DNA of 64,000 nucleotides from Heterodera schachtii (Eukaryota; Nematoda; Chromadorea; Rhabditida; Heteroderidae): positions 708,646-772,645 of the forward strand of contig SIJG01000048.1 of the NCBI GenBank assembly GCA_023374025.1. The letters are read 5' to 3'. How positions within the stretch are numbered: position 1 is the stretch's first letter; each line of letters starts with the position of its first letter. The position numbers and the translations under genes were made by a program. Below are positions 24,451-36,864 of this stretch, piece by piece. The notes beneath the pieces were generated by a model. It saw only the letters and a program-made list of their open reading frames with translations, had not been told where the DNA came from and ran no database searches.

Positions 24451-27260
24451 GTTCCTTGAAAGGAACTGCCACTTTTCCGTTAGACTTTAATTTTTCGCAC
24501 GATTTTTTTTTACACCAGCATAGCTAATTTTTATCACAAGAAATTTAAATTTTACGTTATACTTTTAAATTTGAAAATTTATCTATAATAGTAATGACGA
24601 AAATTACACCTTTTTCCAAATATCTAAATATAAATTTATTTATATTGTAAGGATTTTAGGTGGGGTCGAACATGAACTTAGTTTTTGAATGCTGGGGGCG
24701 TAAATGTAGAGGCGCAAATGTGGTGGCGCAAATTTGGACTTACCGTGTGAAAAGCAAAAAAAATAAATAAATATATAATATTTGAACATTTTAAACTTGT
24801 TTGAATAAATTTGTAAAAATGTGGTTTTTTGCATGCCAAATGAGGCTTCTGAAAATTTAAATTTGCTTACCCTGGAAATTTCCTTATATTTCCTAAATTT
24901 CTCTTTCTCTCTTTTGTGTGCTAAAAATAATTAAAAAGTAATCTATAATAAAAAAGTGAAAATAAACGATTAATTTAGTTCATGGCTTTAATTTTACTAA
25001 TATTAAAATAAATTAAATTTAAACAATTAATAAGAAAAGTGAATCCTGTTTGATATTAGAAGATTTACCCTTTCAACAGAATGAAAAAATGCCCTGGAGA
25101 AATAAAAACAATTTAATAATTTGTTGTTTCCGCCCACTGCTGTGAGTCTACGCCGTCGTATGGGAGAAAGGCAGAATTAAAAAAAAAAGAAAATTTGCTC
25201 CCGATTAAACCGTGGAGGCACAAACGATCTTGAAAAATAAAAACATAAAACAATGAAAAATATTCTAAAAATATTCAGCCATAATATTTTAAGTAAAAAT
25301 CTAAAAAAAAAGAAAGAAAAAATATTTGAATATTAAATAAAAGAATTATAACAAAATAAATTAAAATATTGCAATTGGAATTTGTGGTAAATGATATTAG
25401 AAAATTTGAATAAGATAAAAATGATACATTTAATAATCCCGGATAATATAAATTAATAGTAAATATAAATTCTGATGATTAAAATCGAAAGGTAAAAAAA
25501 ATGTGTAATTTTTATTCAAATAAAAACATTTAAATGAAGCCATTCACGCTTGAAACGTTTCCAAATGTGGGTGCTGCTGGACTTTTGATATTTAGCCGAA
25601 TGCACCAAATTTTTTATTATGCTTCGAAAAAAATTAGATTTTAAGAAAGTATTTATTAAATTAATTTTACAGCTTCATATAAAAATGGTACACGCTTCTA
25701 AAGATTTAATAATAATATAAATCTTATAACAAAATGTTAATTGTTTTTTTTTTTTTGCTCGCTGATAAAAACAACTTGATCATTAAACTTTAAATTGATT
25801 TGAATAGCATCTGATTTTATTTAAAAAGTTTATTAAAAATAACCCTTTAGATATAATAATCATATATTATTTAATTGAAATAAATAAAAACACGAAAATA
25901 TTCATGAAGATTTTTATTAAATTTTATTTTATTAAAAAATTTAAAAATGAAATCCATTTTAAAATTATGAACCAATAATTATTTATAACATACAGAGAAT
26001 TTGAAGAAAAATAAAAGCTCTAAGGCAAAACCAGTCGCAAAATTTTCTTATAGATATAGGAAAATTAATTAAATATTAAAAGAATGAAAGAAATGATACT
26101 TTTATTTTACAATGAACTAACTCTCCATGGGCCGCAATGAAAAATATATTTTATAAAACTTAATTACTTGAAATAAAACTAGCAATTATTATAACGTAAA
26201 ATTTTAACTTAAAATTCATTAGATTATATTTTTTGTAAAAAATGATGTTTTACAACAATGATAAAAATATACTGCTTTAACACCAATTAAATAATTATTT
26301 GGGACAATTTGAAGGCAATTTTACATTTTCTATATTTATGAAATATTAACATAATTTATTAAATCTTGTCATTAATAAATTATTACTACGCTTCTTTCAA
26401 ATTAATTTGTGTAGTTGAAATTAATAATATTATTTTTTTACAATAAAATATTAAAATTACAGTTATAGAATTTCTTATTTGTTTTCTGATTAGCTCGTGT
26501 GTTCTAGCGCAATGTCTTTGAAGTAAATTTTTCTGAGGATTTTTTTGTATTTTTATTTATTTATTAATTTATACAATTGGAAAAATTATTTTGTTAATAT
26601 TAATCATTTTATCTAATATCTTCCTATTTAGATATTAGTTCACTTTTTATTATAAAATATTTTTGGTTCTAAAGTTTTTTAATTTTATTGTAATTAAAAA
26701 AAGAAATTTAATGTTCCAATGTAACGATTTAATTAAAAGAAATCAAGCATGGTCATCTTTATTGGTAATTTTTATTTTTAACAATATAGTGTATATCTCA
26801 TTTCTTGTTATATTTTTTAAAAGCAAAAAAAAAAAACTTTTTAGACAGATATCAAAATGGATATTTGGTTTTTAGTTTTTTTTTAAATCATACAAATTTT
26901 TAAATATTGTGACTTTTTTAAATATTTTTACAAAAATCTCCAATGCTAATATAAATCCTATAATTCCTTTTTTACATTATTATTAACTCAAAAAAGATTT
27001 CAGAATCGCATAATGTTCGTGATTTGGGCAATATTGAATCGAGACTTAATTTTTCAGAACATATAAACAAAAATGTACGAAATGCATATCTTAAAATTTT
27101 CCAGAATTTTCAGAGTAGGAAATTTTCTGTGCCACATTTATACTATATTTAATCACCTAGAATTTTTAACATTTAATTTATTTTTTATTTTCTTTTATTA
27201 CCGTATTCATTTTGTATTTTTTATTTGATCAATTTTCTGTTGTTTTGGTTTTTAATTTGC
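24451..27260. other. AT-rich DNA, no supported gene
   Basis: Mostly A/T. GC-richer patches at 24654-24750 and 25125-25230 have no recognised RNA or coding signature. Confidence 0.6.
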
Positions 27261-27335
27261 ACCATGAAAGAGCACTAATGTGCCTTTGGCTTGTTCGGTA
27301 AAATAAATAAATTAAATTAAATTAACTAAACTAAT
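27261..27335 (+). mobile_element. Possible LINE 3' tail
   Basis: The stretch TGCCTTTGGCTTGTTCGGTA is followed directly by AAATAAATAAATTAAATTAA-type short tandem repeats. Non-LTR retrotransposons in invertebrates often end in a short 3' UTR and such a microsatellite tail. No coding part remains, so this would be a heavily 5'-truncated insertion. The call rests on pattern only. Confidence 0.35.
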
Positions 27336-27544
27336 TTAATAAGTTCTAATAAAATAATATAATATATTATTTAAATACCAAATTAATTTACTAACATTTT
27401 ATTAGTGTTATTTAAATTAACAAGTTTTCAACACAAATATAAAAATCTTTATAGAGACTAAATTTCTTTTTACTTGTTTTAACCTTTTTTAAAATATCTT
27501 GTAATTCTGAGGTTGGAGTCTCAATGTCGTAAATTTAATCATTT

Positions 27545-27602
27545 TTTGGAAAAAAAATCTGCTAACAAATCGCAATAAAAAGTACAAAATTTTCCCGGCG
27601 GC
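27545..27602 (+). repeat. GCCTATCGGGACC repeat family, copy 4 (partial)
   Basis: Matches the family leader AAATCTGCTAACAAATCGCA and TTTTCCCGGCGGCAC, then diverges. Confidence 0.55.
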
Positions 27603-28984
27603 ACAATTAAAACTATTAACTTTTTTCTCTCTTTTTTTGCCGTAATTTTATCGTGAAGTTGATAATAATGATATTATTTTGGTATTTTTTTAATTTATTT
27701 ATAGATAAACGACTAATTATTTATTAAAAACAAGTTTAAAATAAAACATTTATTTTCATAAATTTAAAAGTAAAACTTTTGAAAAAAATTTGCTTATTTT
27801 TTGCAGGCGAGTATTTTTCATATTTTTAGCTTTATTAACTTTTTCCTATTCATTATACTTAATAGCATCTAATTATCCGGTTTAATTATCTTTTTCACCA
27901 TTATCTCATTAATAGGTTTAGGTTTATTGGATATAGTTTATATATATTTTTTTAAAATTTAATGAAATTTTCATATTAAATTTTATTTTCTTTCGCATAA
28001 ATCATTTAATGAATTGAATCACAACAAAAAACAGTAGAAAACATAAAAAATCATATGGAACCTAAAGTCTTTGGACGATAAAAAGATCGAAAATAATTGG
28101 ATATTAAAGTAAATGAATCATTAAGAAAATATATGTATTGTAGAAAAACCCTTTGAACGAACATTTGCACTTCAAACGTTGGATTTCTAAAGTTAACTTA
28201 TTGAAATTTTAACCTTTCAATGGAGAACACTGAAGAACCCAATGCCCTCTTTTTCTAATTTTCACTACGAATTAAAACATGATCTTTTTTCGCATAATCA
28301 GTGAATTGAAATTTTCGTTTCTTTAATAATAAATATTATTTTTTAAAGTTCAATGTTCTAAATATTTTCCCAAATAAAAAATTGAGTGCCCTCTTTTCTG
28401 TTTCATCAAATCTATTTGCATTTTTATATTTCTTAAAATAATTTAATGTTATTTCTTTTTGTTTTAATATACTGGCCATTTGTGCATTCTTAAACTGACC
28501 AAATTTGGCGCCATTTCGGCATAACGTTTGATATTATTAAATGTATAATAAAATATTCGACAATATAGAACAATTTGTAATAATTCAGGTTTAATTTTTA
28601 ATTTTTTAATTTAATTAATTTGTTTTTAAAGAAAATTATTTATTGGCGAGCTTGGAAATGCAATTCATCTATCAATTATATATAAAAAGATGTATAGACC
28701 AAATGATTAAGAGAATATTCCAGAAAGTCCTATAATTTATTTTTATAATTTTTTTAATTGCAAATTTAAATCTAATTAAAAGAAGCCCTGAGAAATATAA
28801 ATAATTAATGCATTTTTTTGAAAAGGTAATGTTCATAATGAAATTTATAAAAATAATTTGTACTCGATCGCGAAAGTGCGAAAATGAGTAATTTTTTAAA
28901 AAATGGTTGGTGGAAATGTGGAAATTGATTATTTGGCTAAAAAATTTGCATAAAACGCAAAATAAAATGAGAGAAAATGATTTG
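27603..28984. other. AT-rich spacer
   Basis: Nothing recognised. Confidence 0.6.
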
Positions 28985-29240
28985 CATAGGGCCGTCCGAA
29001 CCTTTTAGCCAAAAAAGTTGCATGGAGCAGTACCTCTACACCAACAAGAAACAAATAAGTTTTCCTTTATTTACCCAATAAAAAGTTTGGCACTCGGCAC
29101 TGGGATTCATTTCGCAGAAATTGAAACCACTTTTCGTAAGAACCCTGGGGTGCTCTACCCACCTGCAAAATTGGTTCCGAAACCACACGGACACCTGACC
29201 ACCCCCCTTTGTTAGGAAAACCATTTGCACCTTTTTCCAA
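28985..29240. other. GC-richer patch, unidentified
   Basis: A 250-bp island starts near TAGGGCCGTCCGAAC and includes a 65-codon plus-strand frame with mixed composition and an overlapping minus-strand frame. It may be a DNA-transposon fragment (TAGGG start) or an exon. No inverted terminal partner and no splice-supported neighbour were found. Confidence 0.3.
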
Positions 29241-31026
29241 AACTGAGAAAAATATATATATTTATACAAAATATTTTAAAAAATTGTTTAAATGGCCATG
29301 AAAAAAGGATGCGGAATATTTATCCTATTTTTATATTTTAGCTTATGTTCTATAAAATAATATTTTTGGATTTTATGTGATTTATTTAATTTGTATTATT
29401 AATGTTTATTATTGATTATTATTTGTATTATTTCTTTTAATTTAATATAGAAAAATTATATTGAATTGATAAAAATTTATTTTAAATTTTTTACTAAACT
29501 TGCGACATGTACTATTTACTTGCGAAGGCGTTCTTCCATTATAGTTCAAATGGATTTTCTATTATTATATTATTTTTAGCATCAATTTGTGAAGTATTTT
29601 TGTGAATTTTGTATATTAATTTAAGCAGGTAATTTTCATTATTTGATTTTTCATATATTCGGTAATGACAATAATAATACAGAAAATTTTTTTTTTTTCT
29701 TGCATTTGCCAAAGTTTTATTGATTTAACATTTTTTAAATCATTTAAATAAAAATTATTTTGTTTTGATAATTAATTTCTTGCTCTGTTGTGAGAGAAGG
29801 AATGCTTTTTTAAATTATTATTCTATTACATCTGTTCATAATTTGTTGTATATTTTTTTATATTTTTTTTCAACATTTTATTTTAAATATTATACATTGT
29901 TTCATTTAGTATCAATTTGATCTATGCAAACCTTCATTTTATTTTAAATTTTTTTTAGTTTTTTAATCAATTTTTTGATGCAGAAAAAGGTTTATTTCAA
30001 ATTCAATCAAATATTTATACAAATAGAATTTTATTTCTTAATTTTAGCTTTTCTCATGCCAATCAATGAGAATAAGAATTTATTCAATGTAACCATGTAT
30101 TATTCTTAAATATTTTTGTCACTTTGTAATTGCTATGTCCAAAATGATTAAATTTACTTATGGGTCGCCTCACGACTACTGAAAAATGAGTTAATAAAAT
30201 TACAGTGATAATTTTAAAATAAATCAAAGAAAAAAGAAAAAATAATTATATTAAATCAGATGTAGCTTAACAAATGTAAAACAATGCCGATTTTTGATAA
30301 AATACCAAAAAATGGAAAGAAAAAATCATATATTAAATACAATCTCGTGTTTTCGTCGTCGTTTCGTGAATTGGGTCAAGGTGATGGGCATAGATTTGAG
30401 AAAATAAAACAGGAATTAGCTCATAAAATTAAAAGAAAAAATATACAAATAAAGGTTAAAAATTAATGAAATTGTGAACTTACGAATTAATTTATATTTG
30501 CGGTTAATTTTAAATGGATTTAATTTAATTATAGCATATATACTTAAAAAAACGGCGAAGAGAAGCAACAAAACTCTAATTATAAATACTCAACAAAAAA
30601 ATTATGTTAAATTACAAAAACTAAATGTTTATAAGGAATACTAGGGAGTGACGGTATTAACTAATAAAAAAAAGGAAATTATTGTATTAACAGTAAAAAC
30701 ATTTCTAATATTTTTTATCTAATATAAAATATTCTATATATTTTGCTGACGCAAGCAAACTCTATGTATATTCTTTTCATTTAGAAATTGATTTAATTGA
30801 TTTTTTAAATTTTAATTTTACATATATGTGAATTGAAGAAAAATTTTTCTTTCTTATTTACATTATGTACATTTTTATATTTCTACAACAATATTCCTAG
30901 TTAACACTAATATTTGCCATTAATTTTCTTTTTAATATTCTTTTAGTGTTAATATTTTATTTGGTGTTTTTATGAGAGTATTTTTGTAGGTGGTATTAAT
31001 CAAATTAGTTTAGATAAATAAAAAAA
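29241..31026. other. AT-rich DNA upstream of the BED gene
   Basis: T-rich and A-rich sequence. A 60-codon frame at 30284-30466 has a short well-mixed piece (SSSFRELGQGDGHRFEKIKQ) but no supporting features. No clear promoter motif precedes 31027. Confidence 0.5.
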
Positions 31027-32844
31027 ATGTTTCCTTTGAAAATCATATTTTGGTTGAAATTAATTTGCTCACTTTGGCATATTGTCATTTCGATGAACAA
31101 CAATTACATCCAAACTCACAACAAGCAAAAGTATGTCCAGGATTCAACTGATGGTCATTTTATAACTCAATCTGATCAGACTGATTTTCCATATAATTAT
31201 CCAAGTGTGCATGATCTGCAAACTAATTACCATTTGGCGAATGAACAGCAGGATATCATGGTGGACAACAATCCCTTCGCACCTAGTCAGCTATTAACAG
31301 AAGGCTTATCAGCATATGATCAAAATGGCATGGCATTGCATTCAAATTCAATGTCACTGATTAGTTCATATAATCCGGAGAACATAAATGATGCTTCAGC
31401 CCTTCCATTTTGGCATGATCGTTATAACCAGAATTTTTCAAACTATCGCTCAGTGGAACACAATTATATAAACAACCACAATGATGTAATAATACCAACA
31501 AGTCATCAATCAAAGTATGGCCTTGCTCCATTTCCGAATGATTATCATTATGGCAGTAAAACTTCGCCAAACTTTACATCTTTTTATGCTATGGTCAATC
31601 CTGGTGAATTTGGTTCACCATCGCAGTTAAATGATTATCGCAATGGATCTTGCTGTTCTTCAACCCTTACATCAGAACTCAACCCAATAATTAATCAACA
31701 TATTGGCAATGTGACGAAGCCAGACAATCGGATGCAAAATGATGCACTTCATCCATTGTCGTTTGCTAATAAGCATAGTCGCAACGAATCCCCAAACGCA
31801 CTGCAAGGTTCTTTCTTATATTATCGTAAAAAGTAAAAATTCGGATTAACTTTTGGTGCATGATTTCCGGAATATAGAAAATTTTAGCGACTAGGATTCC
31901 GTAATATCTTGGCCCCTTAAACATGTCTGGTTCCAATCATATAAATTGCCTAATCATCCATAAATATACTGGAAAAAATGCCAAACTGTAAATTAATTTT
32001 GCAGAACGGAGGTGAAATTTACCAGGATTTTATAACTTGACTTTAAATCCATTGAGTTTTTGTTTTATACTAAATAATTTTAATAATAAAATATAGAATC
32101 GGATGATGCTATTTGGAAAATTGGTCTCTATAGAAAAGGCATTGATAACGAGATTGAATGCACTCAATGCATGAAGCCAATTAATTGCGCAGGTGGCAAG
32201 CACCCGTCCAAAGCAATTAAGCATCTTAAAACTGTTCACAAAGACAGCGATTACGTACACAAATATGAGGAGTTGTTGAAGCAAAAGAATGAGCATATTG
32301 GGCAAATGGAAAATAAAATAAAATTGGATAACGGTAATTTTTAATAATGTTATTTTTATATTATTGGAAACTATATTTTAATTAATGATGAAGGATGTGA
32401 TTCAATTAAAAATTTTTAAATATTTTAAAAATTTGAAAATAGAATTTTCTGGCAATTCTTAGTAAAACCCGTATCAGGAAAGCCAAATATTAATCCTTTT
32501 TTGGAGCTCGAGCCCACGATACCTTCTTCTTTTCAGCTGAATTTTCAAACAGATGTATTTTTTTTACTAAATATTCTTCAATTTATTATTTAATTTATGG
32601 ATTTATTTGGTAAAATATAATTGAAAAAACTTATTTTTTTCAAAAACATTTATTTTCAATTCATTAAGGAAGCCCAGTAAAAATTATCAGAAAAAACAAC
32701 AGAATCAAATTTTCTAATTTCATCGAAAAATATCCAGCTTTAGAAAAGTTGGGGTTAACTAATGAAAAACTGGCGCAGATGTTTGATGTAAAACCCGATA
32801 CTATTAGAAAATGGAAGAGCACAATGAAGAAATTCCGTGTATGA
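31027..32844 (+). CDS. Possibly secreted BED zinc finger/HTH protein, 3 exons
   Basis: Exons 31027-31825, 32097-32333 and 32669-32844 join through GT-AG introns of 271 and 335 bp. Both junctions are phase 1, and the 1212 nt give 403 residues plus TGA with no stop. The N-terminus (residues 1-22, MFPLKIIFWLKLICSLWHIV then IS) is a hydrophobic signal-peptide-like stretch. If translation instead began at Met23 the protein would lack it. Residues ~25-266 are rich in Asn, Ser, His and Tyr and look disordered. Exon 2 encodes a BED-type zinc finger: W273, then C288, C291, H309 and H314 as probable zinc ligands. The last ~45 residues (EKLAQMFDVKPDTIRKWK) resemble a helix-turn-helix. BED and HTH domains bind DNA and are common in transposases and factors derived from them. 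Secretion plus DNA binding would suit a nuclear effector, but that is inference. Exon structure confidence is high; function is uncertain. Confidence 0.8.
31826..32096 (+). other. Intron 1 of BED gene
   Basis: Donor GTAAAAAG splits the codon after TATTATC, and the acceptor is ATATAG. Removing it restores the frame past the in-frame TAA just downstream of the donor. A frame on the opposite strand here is a shadow. Confidence 0.75.
32334..32668 (+). other. Intron 2 of BED gene
   Basis: Donor GTAATTTT, acceptor TTCATTAAG. Joining gives codon GGA and continues into the HTH exon. Retention would hit a TAA within three codons. Confidence 0.75.
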
Positions 32845-32979
32845 TTTGATGACCCTTTGGTTTGTCAACATCTTTTATGATTTTTTGGGCACCAAGAAGT
32901 ATATGTTTTAATTTTCACGCATAGCATTGAAACGATTCGTGTGGAAATATATGAACATTGTATTTATTCCCTCCCACAG

Positions 32980-32985
32980 AATAAA
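32980..32985 (+). terminator. Candidate poly(A) signal AATAAA
   Basis: AATAAA lies 136 bp after the BED-gene stop. The hexamer is frequent in AT-rich DNA, so this is only positional support. Confidence 0.3.
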
Positions 32986-33044
32986 TGCATTTTTGAATTT
33001 TTATATAAAAATAAATTTTTACATCATTTTCTGTTTATGAAAAA

Positions 33045-33115
33045 AGTTTTCATTTATTTGTATTTTAAAAGGTGCCTATTTCGCGATTTTTGTGCCTAAA
33101 AAGGAATCCTATTTA
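33045..33115 (-). repeat. Fragment of hAT-like element 5' end
   Basis: On the minus strand, GCACAAAAATCGCGAAATAGG and the following bases match the 5' end of the element at 51695, which has GCACAAAAAATCGCGAAATGG. It lies between the BED gene and its inverted pseudogene. The terminal TAGGGCTGC is not preserved. Confidence 0.55.
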
Positions 33116-33746
33116 TTGTTTATATGAAATTGTCTTTTCTCTTGGCCATGGGTTAAAGATGAGTACATTACCATTCAAATATTTTTTGTTGTATATTCAT
33201 TAAAAAATATTTTTTCACTAATTTCTTTGTTGAATTTGGATATTTTTGACTGAAAAAATATTAAAAACATTTTTTCAAGTTCTTTTTATTTTTGTAATTT
33301 AAAATAAATTTTGTTTTTTTAAATCTTTATTTTTAAATTTAAAGTTAAAAACCTGATTTAAAGCAAGAAGAAAAATAAATTAATAAAATTCAACAGGAAT
33401 CAAAATTATTCAACTATTTTGCACTTAAAATTTTTTATTGATTTTTCGGCTATATTTTAAGAAAAAAAATAAATTGTCATTTTTATTTTAGTGGTTGAGA
33501 AATTTTCATTATTGATTTACTTTAATATTTTAAAAATAAGGAAAATAATTTATTCTATGTGATGGGGACGAACCAAAAAAAATCAAAGAAAGAAACGAGG
33601 TTTAGCCACCTGACTATATGTTTCCCGTTACTGGACGGTTTAAAAAACTGATCAAATATACTTCTTCCCAAAAAATTTCCTTTTCTCCAATTTTCAAAAA
33701 AGTTTTCTCTCTTCAAAGCCCCATTCTTTCCAGTGCTTAAAAATTT

Positions 33747-33780
33747 CGTGTTTCGTGACAAAACAGGAACACGAAACACG
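33747..33780. repeat. Perfect 11-bp hairpin
   Basis: CGTGTTTCGTG and CACGAAACACG are exact complements separated by 12 nt. No poly-U or gene end makes it an obvious terminator. Confidence 0.7.
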
Positions 33781-33861
33781 ACATCCCTGATGTATATCGT
33801 CCTCAAGAAATTCTTTAATGTTTACGATGAAAAATCCAAGGTTTTTTCATTTTTCATTTTG

Positions 33862-34405
33862 ATTTCCATTTTTTATATTATCTTATTTTACACAAAACAT
33901 CTGCGCCATTTTTTCAGTAGAAAGTCCAAATTTTTCTAAAGCTGGGTAATTTTCTTTAAAATTATCAAATTTGAATCTGTTTTCATTATTATGTTCCTGT
34001 ACACTTCCTAAATAACCATGGGAGAAAATTATTGTTTTTTGAAAAATATTTTTGTTTTTATCGTTTAAAACAATAGGTAATCTTTATGAAAATTTAGCTA
34101 AAAAATTAAGGCTTTGTTGGATGGAGTTACCCAAATTGTTTTGTCTGGCACTGATTTTTTTTATAAAAGACGCACGTCATTGCCATGCATAGGACCGAAT
34201 AATAAAATTAGCTGTTAATTTTATTTCATTTCAATTTTTTTCCATCTTTTTAGTTTGGTTTAACAACTCCTCATATTTGTGTACCTAATCGCTGTTTTTG
34301 TGAACGCTTTTTATTTTTAAGATAACATTATCCATTTTTATATTATAAAATTTAAAAATTATTAAAAAAAATTCCCTTAAAATAAAATAATGCATCTTCA
34401 GACTC
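33862..34405 (-). pseudogene. Inverted decayed copy of BED/HTH exons 2-3
   Basis: On the minus strand 33984-33862 matches exon 3 of the BED gene (NYPALEKFGLSTEKMAQMF against KYPALEKLGLTNEKLAQMF). Bases 34330-34240 match the end of exon 2 almost perfectly (VHKYEELL). Traces of the exon 2 start (SEDAL against SDDAI) lie near 34390-34405. A TAC-to-TAG change puts a stop in exon 2, another stop cuts exon 3 after FCVK, and the part holding the zinc-ligand cysteines is lost. Exon 1 was not found. The copy faces the intact gene tail to tail, with a hAT-like fragment between them, so an inverted duplication followed by decay is the simplest reading. Confidence 0.8.
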
Positions 34406-36864
34406 AATAACTTAAGCAAAAAATTAATACGCAGTTGTAAATTAACATTCAATGAGCCTTACAAGACCATGATGATAAAGGAATACAAAAATTTTACTAT
34501 CTTTTATGCTACAAAACATTAAAAGGGAATGAAGTTTTGATATTTTGCTAAATTTAAAATATATAAGAGTGCAAAAAAACAGCATCAATGTATAGATTTT
34601 CTATTTTTACATTTAAGGAATATTAAATAAATTTTTTAAATTAAAATTCAAAAGATTTTAAATTTTAATTAAGAAAAAAAGATATTTCAATTAAGGTGTG
34701 ATTATAAGAAAAAAATAAAAATTATTTGAATTAAACGGTTCCTTTAATAAAAAATTTTTGAACAAAGATTTGTCATTTGTGTTGCAATTTTTTCAATTTC
34801 ATAAAAAAGTCTAACAAAAATAATTTATTATTATTTATTCGCCAGAAATTCGTAAAACGCAAAATATTGACTGATCAAAGAAATAACCAAACAAACTAAG
34901 CACTCCCTAAAAAAATATATAAGAAGTTTCAATAATTTATAAAATTACTTTTTAAAAATGAAAGCAAATTTATTCATTTTAGTGAATTAAAAAATATATA
35001 TATCAAAATTTTAATAAAATGTGATGATACTCTAAAAGTTTTATTTAAATTAATTTATAGTTTTATTTTAAATAATTGAATTAATTAGAAACTTATCTTA
35101 TAATATGTATTATTTAAAATAAATATCTTAAAATTTCTTAGAAATAAAAAGCTAATTAAAAACAACTAAAAATAATGAATTTTTTTAAATTGTTTTATTC
35201 GAATACAGGATTTTTAAATTTATGAAACAATAAAGCATAATAATTCGATAATTAGTTGATTTAAAGATATTACTCCAAGCAAACTTGTAACATTAAAACA
35301 GGGATTTCATGATTGTATTGTAGTAGAAATTTGTCCTATTTTAAAATAAAAAAGTAAATTTATTTATATTTAACCTGAAGAGATAAGCTAATTAATATAA
35401 TCTCAATTATTTCGATAATACATAAATTAAATAAAAATTAAATATAAATAAAGTGACAAAATGTAATTGAGTAAGTGATGCAATTTTTACTTTCATTGTT
35501 TGAGGTATAAAAAATATTAAACAAGACTTTTTAAACATTAAAGCAAATATGGTAACATTTTCATGACTAAAGACCTCTGTGTCAAAATGTGAACTTTTGC
35601 ATAAAAATAAATACTAACAAAAATGTGCATAATGTAAAACACCTATAAATAATGTAAATAACATTGAACAAATTGTTTTTTTTTTTGACAATGCTTATGC
35701 TTGGACTAATCAAATCACTACATTATTAGCATTAAAATCAAAAAAAAATTTAAAAGAAACTAATAAAAATAAAGGCATATGTATAAAATTGTATATTTTA
35801 GGATGACAAACGAATAGTTTTTTACTATTTTCCTTCATTTCACTTTGGAAATTTTTAGCTAGGTTTTAAAGCTAAATTAAATAGTTTATCAAAATAAGTT
35901 TTTATCATTTAAATAGCTTGTTTTCGATTTAACAAATATTGTAGGGTATTTCTGTGCAGATCAAGGTTTGTGGTTCAATATTGTGACGCATTAAAATAAG
36001 TGTTTTATTGATTTAAAAAGGATTTACTTTTCAAGACTATCCTTTTTTTTTCTTATTACGCATACTAAATATTTATTTCCTTTCTCTATCAGATAATTTT
36101 AATCAAAATTTAAATAGCAAATAAGCTTTACTTCTTCATTTTAATGCATAAAGTATTTTAATTTTTATATTCTATATTCCTATTCGCTTACTGTCCTTCG
36201 TTATCAGTACCGTATGAAATTTTATTTACAAATTGCCTCAATTTTTGATTTCATCCTTCTCCTTCCATTTACAATCGGATTAATTTTTTGTCAAATTTAA
36301 ATAAAATTTTAAATGATTATCGTATAAGATATTCACACCTTTTATTTAAGTAAAAATAATATTATTTTAGAGCTAGTCTTCTTTTTAAATTATGGCCATG
36401 ATTATTTGTCTTATTTTTAACAAACATTAAAAATGATAAAGTTCATCGTCAGTATCATTACTTTTTAAGAATACTGTTTTATTTTAAGCATTCTATAATT
36501 ATTATTTTTTTCATTTCTTTGTTTGGAAAACACAAAAATTGAATTTCCTCTTCATTCATTAAGTTAAAATTTGCTTTTTTATTTAAACATATCTTAATTT
36601 TAAGTTACTCCACATACTTTCACTAAATATATTTTTATCCAAAGAATAATTTTTTACGATTCAATAACAATTTTTATATTAAAGTTATAATTTTGTTATT
36701 TCATTTTCATCGATAAATTCTCTATTTGTTAAATATGTTTGTTTGATTTTGATCAATCTATTCACTAAACCTCATCTTGGGAAAATTTGATACTTTTTAC
36801 AGTGCATAATCGGGGATGTTAAAAATGAGCACTATAATAATATAAAATGAAGGCCAAAACGGGC
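34406..36864. other. AT-rich DNA, no supported gene
   Basis: Nothing recognised. No exon 1 remnant of the BED pseudogene was seen in the first kilobase. Confidence 0.6.

Noticed and set aside
28395..28410. CTGTTTCA resembling the upstream motif of nematode piRNA genes
   Set aside because: A single 8-mer is expected by chance in 64 kb, and there is no cluster.
30284..30466. Small frame upstream of the BED gene
   Set aside because: Only a short well-mixed stretch and no splice signal joining it to 31027; could be an unrelated relic but is not supportable.
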